20,944 nt of DNA from contig JAAAIG010000669.1 of NCBI GenBank assembly GCA_015852425.1, positions 1-20,944 of the forward strand. The letters run 5' to 3'. The notes beneath the pieces are model-generated. The model had not been told where the DNA came from, ran no database searches, and saw only the letters and a program-made list of their open reading frames with translations. The stretch comes from Gryganskiella cystojenkinii. Taxonomy: Eukaryota; Mortierellomycota; Mortierellomycetes; Mortierellales; Mortierellaceae. Shown here piece after piece: positions 7,799 through 18,459 of the stretch (position 1 is its first letter; every line of letters begins with the position of its first letter). Made by a program: the position numbers and the translations under genes.

Positions 7799-9298
7799 AT
7801 GCTGACAGGAGCACGTCCATCTCTGTGGCATCATGTCACCAGACAACAACAACAGCTATTCAGCAATACCTCTACGCGTCATAGATCCCTCTTCACCACA
7901 GCGACTCGAGTTCGATTCGGAGCCAGTCTTAATCATTCTTCACATTCCCTCCTCAAACCGTTGACGCCCCTTCGAGCAAATGAATTGATCTCGACTTCAA
8001 AAACTGTCTTTACCCGCCTCGCACCCCATGCACAACAATACACTTCTAAGGCATCACCTCAGGATGACAACAATGCAGAGTCGGCAACGACAGGAGCAAC
8101 AGCAGAAGCAGCAGCCGCAGCACAGCCGCTAGTGGCGCCTGGTACCTGGCTGGATCGTATGCCGAAATCAATTCAGCCTTACCTGTATCTGACTCGCATC
8201 GACAAGCCCATTGGTACCTGGCTCCTGTTCTGGCCCTGTGGTAAGCGCTTGACGAACGATCAGGACCCCCGATCGTCCTTTTCTCTCTCTCTTTCTCTCC
8301 TCAAGTCTGCAGTGTCTCTTTTGTAGCCAACAACACATTTCTAACGTCCATTCGCTCCTTTTTTTTTCTTTCTCCATAGCCTGGGGAATCACGATGGCAT
8401 CTTATGGTGCCAACCTCCCCTGGCAGTCTACATTATACACGATAGGTTTATTTGGGACTGGTGCCGTTATCATGAGAGGTGCCGGATGCACGATCAACGA
8501 CCTCTGGGATCGCAACATTGACAAGAAGGTCGAGCGCACCAAAGTCAGACCTTTGGCCTCGGGTGCCATCACGCCTTCGCAGGCGGTGGCCTTCCTCGGT
8601 CTCCAATTAGGCGCTGGTCTCGCTGTCCTCACTCAACTCAACCTGTATAGGTAACTGACCCTCCCCCCCCCACCTAATTTTCTTTTCATTCTGTTGTGTC
8701 TTTTGATGTCGAGGATGTTTTTCTTCAACTAACGTTTTATACGATACTTTCTTTTTGTAGTATTCTCCTTGGTGCCTCGTCCCTGTCACTGGTGGCCACA
8801 TACCCTGCGATGAAACGCGTCACTTACTGGCCTCAGGTTGTCCTCGGCTTGGCATTTAACTGGGGTGCTCTCCTAGGATCCTCTGCCATGCTCGGCGCGA
8901 CAAATTGGCCTGTGGCGCTCCCACTGTACGCCTCAGGTGTTTGCTGGACGTTGGTCTACGATACCATTTATGCGCATCAGGACAAGAAAGACGATGTTAA
9001 GATTGGTGTCAAATCCACAGCCCTTCGGTTCGGAGAGCGGACACCCGAATACTTAGCTGCGTTCTCGACCGGCATGGTTTCCATGCTGGCATTGGCTGGG
9101 TACATGAACGATCAAGGGCCTTTGTTCTATGCTCTTTCGGTTGGAGGTGCTGCAGCCCACTTGGCATGGCAATTGAGGACCGTTGATTATGAGAATCCGG
9201 TCGATTGCTGGAGTAAATTTGCGAGCAACAAGTGGACGGGTGCGTTGGTGATGAGTGGTATCGCTGCCGATTATGTGCAACAAGCACTCTTGGCTTAA
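7799..9298 (+). CDS. COQ2: 4-hydroxybenzoate polyprenyltransferase, mitochondrial
   Basis: This enzyme joins the polyprenyl chain to 4-hydroxybenzoate in ubiquinone synthesis, in the inner mitochondrial membrane. Exons are 7799-8240, 8380-8650 and 8761-9298; introns are 139 and 110 nt (gtaagc...tag, gtaact...tag). The joined protein has 416 residues. The first ~110 residues are rich in Arg, Ser, Thr and Ala, as in a mitochondrial presequence. The UbiA core starts near [20 protein letters not shown]. The first Asp-rich prenyl-diphosphate site is NDLWDRNID (187-195). The second is [12 protein letters not shown] (305-316), with the DKKDD Asp pair at 312 and 316. Several hydrophobic helices follow, as expected of UbiA proteins. 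The junctions restore [15 protein letters not shown] and NLYR-to-NLYSILLG across the introns. Length and motifs are those of an intact gene. Confidence 0.96.
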
Positions 9299-9831
9299 AA
9301 AAAATAATGAGCTGCTCTGCAATGCATTTGTCGAATGAGAATAAACTTTTTTTTTGATCACACAAGACAAATGAAGGTTTAATTTTTTTTTGCATACCCG
9401 GTTCCCGTCCTAGTCGGCTTGGACTTGGCATTAGCAATACAGCCCAGGTACCAACAGTATGCAGCCCGTGGCTTTATTGTTTCTCAGCCATTATGGGACG
9501 CGTCAAGTAGGAAAAAAAAAAAAAAATTCAGTCGATAGTCGGTGGCAAAGAATTCGATTTTCAGCTGAACCTTTTTTGCGTGTTCCAGTATGAACGTGTT
9601 GAACCCTTTTGGGACGGGTTCCTCTTGGACAGCTAAACTTACTGAAGACGTGATGATCAATCATCAACAACGGACAAGACAGAATAAACGCTTTCCTACC
9701 CGAGGGGCAGCTACTTTCCTTCACTCTTCTTTGTTGTCATGACCGTCATCTGGCATCACTTTTTCATTTTTTTTCTCCTTTCTCATCAACATCTTTTGCA
9801 TTTCCCCTTGTATATCTTATCTCAACAAGGA
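9299..9831. other. Intergenic, COQ2 3' end and GH16 upstream
   Basis: 533 bp without a supported gene. It contains the COQ2 polyadenylation signal, a 15-base A run near 9512-9526, and T-rich sequence just before the GH16 start. Open frames on the minus strand here have no recognisable content. Confidence 0.55.
9340..9345 (+). terminator. Candidate polyadenylation signal of COQ2
   Basis: AATAAA lies 42 nt after the COQ2 stop codon and is followed directly by a T-rich run, which fits a fungal 3' end. Confidence 0.5.
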
Positions 9832-11548
9832 ATGATCCGTCTCAAAACCATTCTCCCTGTCCTTTTGGCAGCATTTCTTTCAGCGGATAGTCAAACCGTA
9901 TCTTCAAACTCTTCTTCTTCCTCAGCATTATCGGCCTCTGTCAACCTTGGGTCTCTAGCCCCAATAACGATCGCACCCCTCGCAAATTCGACAACAACAC
10001 CACGGTCTTGTAAATATCATCCAGGAGGAGGCACTTGTCCGGAAGAGACACCATGCTGTATGAATGGGTATTGTTCAGGTACAAAAACAACACGCAGGCC
10101 ACGCAGGACACGCGATCAAGGACTGTCGAGTGCATGAGCTTTTTTTTGTTGACGACTTGTCGCTACCTTTTATTTTTTTCTGTTGCAAACATAGATGACC
10201 CACGTTATTGTTCCACGGGATGTGAACCCATGAACTCTTGGAAAGAATCGAGTTGTTTTCCTCAGGCATTTTGTACCAACATGCACGAGGACTTTAATCA
10301 ACCTCGACTAGCGACCAGTCGAACCTTCAATGGCAATCCATACGAGTTTGATTTCAGTAAGAGGTGTCATCCGGATGAGGGTCGTTGTCGTGGAGAAGTT
10401 GTGGCAAAAAAAAAGCATGAGCCAATGCGCCATTCTTATGTCATCCCCATGCTCTTTGTTGATGTTCTTTCTCGGAATAGTCATCGACTACAACGCGGAG
10501 AGTGTCAAGGTCCAAGACTCGTTACTCAAGATCGCCATGAAGCTCGATGCCGTTCCAAATTTGTATGGTCGACCTCAGGGACTAGGTTCCGTGGTCTCGA
10601 CCACGAAATTCATGCAGTTTGGAAAAGTTACAGCGAGGATCAAGACCGGATCCACATCCCCAGGTGTAGTCTCTGCATTCATTGTCCGGAACGAGGCGCC
10701 AGGGGACGAGATTGATTTCGAAATTGTCGGTCGAGATCCGTCCGAGGCTCAGACCAATTTCTATTACCGAACCCCACCAACCCTGGCCACGGATCAGATC
10801 GATTACGGTAACACGGGGAGATCCGCATTGAACATGAACACGGCTCAAGATTTCCACCTGTACGAGATTGAGTGGATGCCAGATTATATACTCTGGAAGG
10901 TCGATAATCGGGTGATCCGGAGTGTCTTTAGAAACCAGACCAAGGATGCCATCGCAACGACAGACGTATCAACAGGCCATTTGTTCGTGCCGACGCCTGG
11001 ATCGAAGCAGTTTCCGGAAACGCCGGCTCTGATCCAGTTTGGAATCTGGGATGGAGGTCAGGGCTCAAACGGGACTGCGGCCTGGGCAGGAACACCGACG
11101 GACTGGTCCAAACCGGATCAGAGTTATGAGTTGCAGGTCGATTATGTCGATATACAATGCTGTGAGTTTTCTTAACGAAGGAGAGATAACGGCCTTTTTT
11201 TTTTTGCCTTGCAATCTAATGATCGTTAAAAAGACGTTTTATTACTCACTATTCGTCTTCATTTCATTTTTTGCAGACTACGCAGGTAACGCGACTCAAA
11301 GTAGTAGTTGGCCACCGGCTGGATATGGACCGACAAAGACGCACAATGGACCTTACAGGACGCCGGGACTAGATGGTGACGACAGCTCTGGCGACGACGG
11401 GGGATTGATCGTGCATCCGTTTATTCCGTTTTACAAAAACAGGAAGTTGATGATCCCGACGGGTTGCTTTGTTGGTCTGGCCCTGACGGTGGTGGTGACC
11501 ATCGAGGTCGTCCGTAGACGACGTCTTGCTCGCGTGCGGTGGGAGTGA
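9832..11548 (+). CDS. GH16 cell-wall glucanase/transglycosylase (Crh/Utr2-like)
   Basis: Glycoside hydrolase family 16 protein, by family likely to remodel or cross-link beta-glucan and chitin at the cell wall. Exons are 9832-10078, 10195-10356, 10481-11161 and 11277-11548; introns are 116, 124 and 115 nt. The joined protein has 453 residues. I chose the ATG at 9832 because MIRLKTILPVLLAAFLSADS is a good secretion signal; an in-frame ATG at 9739 would only add a translated leader. Next comes a Ser/Thr-rich stretch, then a Cys-rich module (CPEETPCC...YCS...CEP...SCFPQAFC) that resembles the chitin-binding module of Utr2-type proteins. The catalytic signature is DEIDFE: E213 nucleophile, D215, E217 acid/base. 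Near the C-terminus a hydrophobic helix (about 421-441) is followed by RRRRLARVRWE. It therefore looks like a type I membrane protein and not a GPI-anchored one. Neighbouring splice frames join cleanly. Confidence 0.9.
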
Positions 11549-12364
11549 GTACAAGTCGATCCATCAAGCATGATAAACAACAAGCATAAGAAAAAGAGAA
11601 GATAAAAAAAAGATCCAAGGGATAGCAAACACCAAAGAAGGAAAAATGTATTGCATTTGAATGACACCAGAGGGGCAGACGACAAGGCTTTCATCCTTTT
11701 GACTGTGTTTTGTTGATTTGCGTTGTTTATTTTTCGTCGAATCGCCTGATATTGCACAGCAACAAGGCCAAAGTGTCGGCAATGACAAATGCACACATGT
11801 GCCTGAATTCACACATGCTGTCATTCATGCACAATGAGTTCGACAGGTCTTTTGAACCCAAATCGCGTCAAGAGAGCAGGGCCTTTTCTTTCTTTCATTT
11901 GAACAGAGGAGTACCTCGAGTTTCTTTTTTCTTGGCAGCAGACCAAAGTCATGAACAGCCCTTTGTTCTTGTTTGTAAAGTTTCTTCCCCAGATCGAAAT
12001 ACCACTGATTTTAGACCTCTACAGTAGTACCTGCTATGGGCTTTGCTCGTTTGTTCGTTCCAAAATAGATTAATATTTTTGACATAAATTGCTGCCTGCA
12101 CCACTGGCAGAAAAAAAGCAAACTTTAAGCTGCTTTGGCAATCTCCATCGACCCACCCATCCTCCTTTCTCGCTCATCCACAGCTCTCACCTTCACATTC
12201 CTTTTCATTTCTTCTTTTTCTCTCTCTCTTTTGTCTGTTTCTCTTTTCATCTCATTTCCATTTTACATTATTTATTTCTTTTTCTTCCTCTATTTTTTTG
12301 TTCTTTCCTCTTCACTCGTTGGCACCAAAAGAAGGGTAGTAGAAAAAGAAACATAGCTCCAAGA
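11549..12364. other. Intergenic, pyrimidine-rich leader of the GH5 gene
   Basis: 816 bp between the GH16 stop and the GH5 start. 12150-12312 is strongly C/T-rich on the plus strand, a common leader or core-promoter style in such fungi. The in-frame ATG at 12089 would add about 92 residues encoded mostly by this tract, so I treat it as untranslated. Nothing else recognisable was seen. Confidence 0.45.
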
Positions 12365-15300
12365 ATGTCGAGCAGCCCCTCTGCCAACGTCCTCACGGAC
12401 CAGCAACCCGTTGCCGTACCCGCCATGACCTTCCGACCCCACCACAGCAGCCAACTGCAGCAGCAACAACAACAGCAACAACAACAACAATCTCCACCAC
12501 CTCATCTCAGGGCCCACCAGTTGAAACACAGCCAGTCCTACTCCTCGCTCTCCTCCTACGCGTCCTCGGTGGGAAGTGATTCGGAGACAGCATCGTCCCC
12601 AAAGTCTGCAAACAACAAACGTCGAAAGGAAAAGCGGCAACCAGGGGCAGGAACGACCCTTCGACCCGCAGGCAAAGCACATGATTGGTATTCTGGAGGA
12701 AAGATCACCTCGCAAGGTCGATGGTTCCGAGACGCTCAAAATCGAACGCTTATGCTCCGTGGCGTCAACCTCTGCGGCAATTCTAAACTCCCGACGACCC
12801 CAAACGGCAGTTCACATCTCAACGAAGGATTCTTTAACCATCGTGAGGTCTGTTTCTTGGGCCGACCTTTTCCTCGGGATCAAGCGGATCAGCACTTTTC
12901 TCGATTGCAACGATGGGGATTGACGTTTGTTCGATTATTGGTTCCCTGGGAAGCCCTGGAGCATAGTGGACCGTAAGTCGTCATCGATCATGACCGAAAA
13001 GCTAAAAAATGATTGTTGCACCAACAACGATTTTTATTTTTTTGGATCCAATCTGTTGGTTGGGGTTATCTTTTGTCTTTTGATGCAAGAAGGGGACCAG
13101 ATGCCTTGTGCCTTTCTCCGATTTTCTTTTCTTCTTCTCCCCCTTCCCTGATCCCACCGATCGTTTCCCCCCTCCACTCCCTCACTCTTCTACCCCTCCC
13201 ACTCTCCCTCTCTCTACGCCTTAAATTTTCAAAAAGCATTTGACCCATTTTTCTGGAGTTCAGTCCAATAAGAGGACAGAAAACCATCGCCGAGCAGCCA
13301 ATCCAATCTCTCACGCTTTCCTGTGGTCGAGGAGAGCAGAGAACGGGTTTGTTTTCGAAATCATCTTTTGCTTGGAGATTGTGCGATCGTGTTCAATTTT
13401 TTTCCGAGAGCATTTGTTTTTTGGTTGTTGTTCCTTTGACAAGTACTTTTGTGGCGGTTGGGCGGATTTTGTTCTAAAGATTGGAAACCAATTGTAGATT
13501 GTGGCTGGATGAGGCAGGGCTATCGCAAAAAGAAAAGAAAAACGAGGAAACGGGGGGACCAATTACTGAATATATTGACATAACGGACTGACTTCGTTTT
13601 TTTTTGACCTTCATACATAGTGGTATCTATGATGAAAAGTTTATCGATTCTCTTGTCGAGCTGATCGAGCTTATGCCCACATACGGAATCAAGTGTTTTA
13701 TCGACCCACACCAGGACTGCTGGTCAAGATTCTCAGGAGGTTCAGGAGCACCAGGCTGGACTTTCGAGGCCGCAGGGCTGGATCTGACAAAGTTCAAGTC
13801 CACAGGCGCAGCCTATGTTCATAACACGAATCAGTTGGCAGGCGATTCGCCACCCATGGTGTGGCCTACAAACTATACAAAGTTGGCGGCGAGTACCATG
13901 TTCACTCTCTTCTGGGCTGGAGACATTTTTGCCCCCCAAACGACGTATCAAGGAGAACCGATCCAGCAATTCCTTCAGAACCGATATCTGGATTGTTACC
14001 AACACTTGGCCAGGTAACAAAAAAAAAAAAACAAAAAAAAGAAGGGAAAAGGGATGACTGTTTTAAAGCTCTTTTCCGAACAATAGGCTGTCCTGCGGTT
14101 GTTGCCCCATATGGTTCTAATATAGTTTATCTTCTTGTTCTTGATCCAATCTCATAGACGACTGAGCCACCTGGATGCTGTCATTGGTTTCGAAGTCATG
14201 AATGAACCCCAGTAGGTTTTATTGTTGCTGCTCCGTGCCTATTTTTGAATGAGAGCCATGCATAGGAGGCTCAACGTGTTCGTCTGAATGCCACAATCTT
14301 GAACTTTTATTATCTTTTTTATATTTATATTAGCCCTGGATACGTGGGGCTCAACAATCTCAAAAAGTATGATTTCAACTCGAATCTGGTCTTTGGCGAT
14401 TTCCCGTCTGCACTCGAGAGTTTTGCGCTGGGTGATGGAATGCCCTTGCCAATCGACGTCTGGGTGAAGTCATGGCCTTTCCCTACCAAGAAACAAAGGA
14501 CGAGAATGATCAATACAGAGCGGGATTCTGCCTGGCTGAAGGGCGAATGTCTCTGGAAACAACACGGCGTCTGGAGCGTGAACCCAAAGACTGGAAAACC
14601 TCAAGTGGACCGACCAGATTACTTTACGACTCATCCGATTACGGGCGAGAAGATTGACTTTGAGAGGTTTTACCTGGATTTCGTCGGCAAGTACTCGAGG
14701 GCGATCCAGAGTGCGATCCCATCCGCCTTTGTCTTTGTCGAGCCTGTTCCGAACGAACCAGCACCCATGTGGCAACCCGAGGATCATCATGAGAACATTG
14801 TTTATGCGCCTCATTGGTACGATCTCCACTCCTTGTTCAACAAATCCTTTGATGGACGGATCACCCATGATGTTCAAGGTCTGAGCAAGGTAACGACTTT
14901 TTCGAAACTGTCAGTTAGGCTTTATATATCTATTGTCATACACTACCATAGCGCTGACATTTCTTTTCAAATTGTGTAATAGGGCAAGAACGTGATATCT
15001 GCAACATATTTTGGACTCAAGGGCGCCAGGAAAAACTACAAGGGACAACTGGCCAACATTTTGAACACGGGCCTACAAAACGTCGGCAACAAACCCTGTC
15101 TGATCGGCGAGTGTGGTATCCCCATGGACATCAACCAACGACAAGCGTTTCTCAGCGGCGACTACGGATACCACTCCAAGTTCTTGGATGCAGTGCTAGC
15201 ATCTCTGGAGGCTAACCTACTTAGTTTTACGTAAGTCTCCTTTACCTGTCGCATAAGAAGCGTGCTTACTCTGGAGCACATTTACTAAATTCGTCCCTGT

Positions 15301-16694
15301 GATTAATCCCAAATGAATATTAGTCTGTGGAACTACAACGCGACCAACGACAATACCCATGGAGACCACTGGAACGGAGAAGATTTTTCCATCTTTTCAT
15401 TAGACTCTCCCAAGAGCGCGGGTGAAAACTTTCTTCGTTCTAGCTCTCCTTCATCGGAGTCGCGTATGACGCTGCGTCAACAATCGCCTAGCTTTGCAAA
15501 GGAGGTGATGAAGCGGACTGCCACGGCTAGTGGCGATATTTCCGAAAAGCTCTACATCCGACAAGAAAAGCAACAAACGCAGGACAGTAATGGTTCCATC
15601 ACGAGTGAGGTTCGAATCCAAGTGAACGACGAGTCACATGTCGACAATGATGGAGATGACAAGGGCGACATCGACGACGGCTACCGGACATCAAATGAGG
15701 ATGATGAGGAGGACACTGTGGCGGACGATTCTCCGTTTGATCGATCGTACTTTCGGTTCGAGAACGAGGACTGTGACGATGGACGAAGCAGTCCTGCGCA
15801 TATCGGAGGAAGGGCTCTGGATGCTGTTGTGGTATGTTATGGAGACTTGATAATGTGAGAAACGCCACCTTTTTTCAATTGGCCCAGTCAGACTCATGTT
15901 TCTAATGTACGTTCATCTCCCATTTTTTTTAGCGGCCTTATGCTGCCAAGGTTGCAGGAGAGCCGATTGCGACCGAGTTCCACTTGTCGAACCTCCAGTT
16001 CACGTTCCGGTTCTGCAACTATATCCACCCACCTGTACCAACATTTCGGATATCTGGACCCGAGACTGAGCGTTCTTCGGAATCTCTTTCGGCAGAGTCA
16101 TCGACCTCAACAGATTCGACAGTGCATTCGTTGGCGGTCAAGGGACCTTACATGCAACCGGCAGAGAAGAACGCATCTTGGATCGGCCACCCGCCCGAGG
16201 ATGCTGTGCTGGCGTTTGAGACCGAGATCTTCGTGCCCTCGTATCATTACGATGATACCGGGCTGGAGATCTTGGTAAGTGATGGTGATTGGCGGTATGT
16301 GAAGGAACGTCAGACGTTGTACTATCGACATTCGGATATGCGGCCGGGTGCAGTGCATTCTGTGCAGATCAAACCGTTGACGGGTGCTTTGGCAGCAGCG
16401 GGGCTGTGGTCACCAAAACTGAGCCCAGGGTTAGGACAAGGCAACAGTTTCACCAACCTTGCCAACTCTTCTTCGTTGTCGTTACAAAGGATGCAGAGTG
16501 CAGAGTCGACTCGATCCTACGGGAGTGCGAATAATGGTCGAATAACGACGACGACGACGACGACGACGATAGTAGGGAGGATGGGCCATGAGCCAGTGGA
16601 ACCGTCCAAGCTCAAGATCGAGGAGGTCTATGGTGGACGCGATGTTCGTATCAAGGCCGAGAGTGAGGCCGGGTGTCTCTGTGCGATCATGTAG
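12365..16694 (+). CDS. EGH1: GH5 steryl-glucosidase / glucocerebrosidase-like, with CaaX box
   Basis: Resembles the fungal GH5 (subfamily 12) enzymes EGCrP2 and Egh1, which hydrolyse steryl beta-glucosides and glucosylceramide. Exons are 12365-12972, 13621-14013, 14158-14211, 14334-14889, 14983-15230, 15324-15831 and 15933-16694. The joined protein has 1042 residues. Introns are 648, 144, 122, 93, 93 and 101 nt. Residues 1 to about 115 are low-complexity with an 11-Gln run. The barrel opens at LRGVNLCGNSKLP. FEVMNEPH carries the acid/base E350, and LIGECGIPMD carries the nucleophile E580. LWNYNATND closes the catalytic part. An acidic, Ser-rich insert (about 640-785) precedes a C-terminal beta-sandwich-like domain, an eight-Thr run and the C-terminus GCLCAIM. 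That last tetrapeptide fits a CaaX farnesylation site (C1039) with a second Cys at 1037. No signal peptide is seen. The protein is longer than yeast Egh1 (764 residues). Confidence 0.92.
12458..12490 (+). repeat. CAA/CAG run encoding 11 glutamines
   Basis: Eleven Gln codons, with CAG interspersed among CAA, in the disordered N-terminus of the GH5 protein. The mixed codons suggest an older, partly stabilised repeat. Confidence 0.95.
12973..13620 (+). other. Unusually long intron (648 nt) in the GH5 gene
   Basis: The intron begins gtaagt and ends cttcatacatag. It is over four times the length of any other intron in the window. It contains a C/T-rich block (about 13130-13215). The flanking exons join as HSGP-GIYDEKF, which agrees with the family, so no coding exon needs to be hidden inside. 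Frames inside it have no recognisable content. Confidence 0.85.
16545..16568 (+). repeat. (ACG)8 microsatellite encoding eight threonines
   Basis: Eight perfect ACG codons in the last exon of the GH5 gene, in the linker between the C-terminal domain and the CaaX tail. Length change here would alter the linker without a frameshift. Confidence 0.95.
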
Positions 16695-17204
16695 CTTTAC
16701 AAGATCGATTATGCAAGGCTTTCCTCCCCAAGAAAAAGAAAGCAAAGATACCCTGGAACAAAGTTGTTATGCACAACCCCACACGATGACGGTAGATATC
16801 TTCCAAATGTACTGTACCATAAAAAAAAATTGATTTTTTTTGGACATGCGCAGTGCGCAATTCTTGAATGACTATAGGGAGCAAGCGGACAAGAACAGGC
16901 TTGCAATTGAAGAGTTGAGCTGAAACTGCCGTCCTACTGGGCCGTTCCTTTGGTTCCTTTCCAGCTGTTTTTTTCCCGTCCGTAACAAAAATAACTCTTT
17001 GAAACGAATGGTCCATGGGACAACAGGGACAATCATTCCTCTCTTGTCATTCTTCATATGTTAAGCCTTTTATATTTTTTCTTATTCGCATCAACTCATG
17101 ACCCCCAGCCCTGAAAGAGCAAAAATAACTCCTTTCGCCAATCGTCCCACGCGTGGTTGAATGGAACATTGGCCCACAACAATCATTACTCCACAGACAT
17201 TGAC
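16695..17204. other. Intergenic region
   Basis: 510 bp between the GH5 stop and the next ATG. It contains A/T-rich runs near 16820-16842 and a TGCGCA pair at about 16847-16858. I see no gene and no clear promoter element. Confidence 0.5.
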
Positions 17205-17915
17205 ATGACCACTCAAAGCCAACAACAACCAGAAGGAGAAGAAGAGCGGCTCTCGTTCTTGGTGGCACAATCGCCACTACTACATTTAACTGGTCTGACC
17301 GCGGCACCCCAAAAGTCAACAACAATGACAGAGACAGCTGCAGCAGAGCCAGAGATGCCTCTCAACCACGACGGCTCCTCCTGTTCGTCTTCCTGCTCTC
17401 ACTATCGTTCCTTGACTGAGATCGAATGCAGGGTGATGATCTCCTCCTCGTTCCCTTTGTCTCCTCCCTCGTCATCGTCATCGTCTGCATCCAGTAGAGA
17501 TATCAATTTGAGGGAAAGGAAGCAAGACACCACCTCGGTCGGGAAACCTGCAAGAGGCAAAGACAAAGTGGAACAAGACGCCAAGTGTCGGTATGAGAGC
17601 CTGTCCTTGGCAGTGGTAGTACCTTCTCCTATGCCTGAAATGAACCGTGGTCATCGAGGAGAAAGTGAATACTCCCTGACTGCGATGAATTTTGAGCTCG
17701 AGCCAGAGAAACCAAATCATCCGAGGATGATTTCCATTAAAGACACTGTTGGAAAGGTAAAATTTTCTTTTACAATGGAGCGGAAGAGGAGTGGGGTCAA
17801 AAGAGGAAAGAGGTTGTCGACTGGAATGCTGGAAGAAAAAGAGGTCAGAGCAAAGGGAAAATCAAGGAAAGATATCCAACAGAACGATCTCGATGAGAAG
17901 CGGGCGATTAAATAA
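17205..17915 (+). CDS. Hypothetical Ser/Glu/Lys-rich protein
   Basis: A frame of 236 codons from the first ATG (MTTQSQQQPEGEEE). It is also open about 16 codons upstream, without an ATG. I recognise no family. It is Gln/Glu-rich at the start, with a Cys/Ser cluster and a ten-residue Ser-rich run in the first half (about residues 64-100). The last ~70 residues are strongly basic and charged, as in a nuclear or nucleic-acid-associated protein. It has no signal peptide or membrane helix. No intron is needed. It could be a chance frame in a biased region; length, an intact ATG and the non-repetitive charged C-terminal half argue mildly for a real gene. Confidence 0.42.
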   Translation: MTTQSQQQPEGEEERLSFLVAQSPLLHLTGLTAAPQKSTTMTETAAAEPEMPLNHDGSSCSSSCSHYRSLTEIECRVMISSSFPLSPPSSSSSSASSRDINLRERKQDTTSVGKPARGKDKVEQDAKCRYESLSLAVVVPSPMPEMNRGHRGESEYSLTAMNFELEPEKPNHPRMISIKDTVGKVKFSFTMERKRSGVKRGKRLSTGMLEEKEVRAKGKSRKDIQQNDLDEKRAIK

Positions 17916-18459
17916 AAAAAAGGACCAAGCGAAAGGAGGAGGTTGGTCGCCAGCAGGGTGCGTTGCCATGCTCAGTTCGTCGGCTGACCAGGTCAAAGCA
18001 AACCATGGGCATGAAAGGAGAAAGGACTAAAAAAAAGGGAGAAAGACGAGTGGTTTGTTGAAAACATAAGGTTAAAATTACTTATGGGAACGCGTTGCAT
18101 TGGCCATATTTTTTTCGTCAATGTGGGTTTCGATCTTTGAAGTCTTGATGCCGGGGAAGATACCCAAGATGACGGACAACTTAAAACCCAAAAAGTCTAG
18201 ATCCTATACTTACTCCCTCCCTTCCCCTTGCTGGGTATCCCCCCTCATTCACTCCCTTCCTACTCCCTTTTTTCTCTCTTTCTTTTTTTTTTCTCGTCTT
18301 ATACTTCCTCGTCTCCTGTGTGGGTCTTCCTCCTCCTTATTCGTCCAACCCTCCTCTTTCCCATACCCATCTTCCATTTCCCCCCCTCCATCCTGGAGTC
18401 CAACCTTTGGTCGTCTCCATCGTTATCATCGTTCTCGTACTTTATTTTAACTTCCCGCC
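17916..18459. promoter_or_regulatory. Intergenic with pyrimidine-rich leader
   Basis: 544 bp ahead of the last gene. About 18210-18420 is C/T-rich on the plus strand, like the stretch before the GH5 gene, and probably forms the promoter or 5' leader. Short A-runs follow the previous ORF at 17914-17923. Confidence 0.4.

Noticed and set aside
12089..12364. N-terminal extension of the GH5 gene giving a Phe/Leu/Ser-rich hydrophobic segment
   Set aside because: It is a translated pyrimidine tract. The ATG at 12365 has better context (agaATGtc) and gives a sensible start.
7799..16694. COQ2, GH16 and GH5 as a biosynthetic cluster
   Set aside because: The products act in unrelated processes (ubiquinone synthesis, cell wall, steryl-glucoside breakdown). 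There is no backbone synthase, transporter or regulator.
16847..16858. TGCGCA pair resembling a metazoan NRF1 site
   Set aside because: It is a short match, the factor is not expected in fungi, and no gene start is close.
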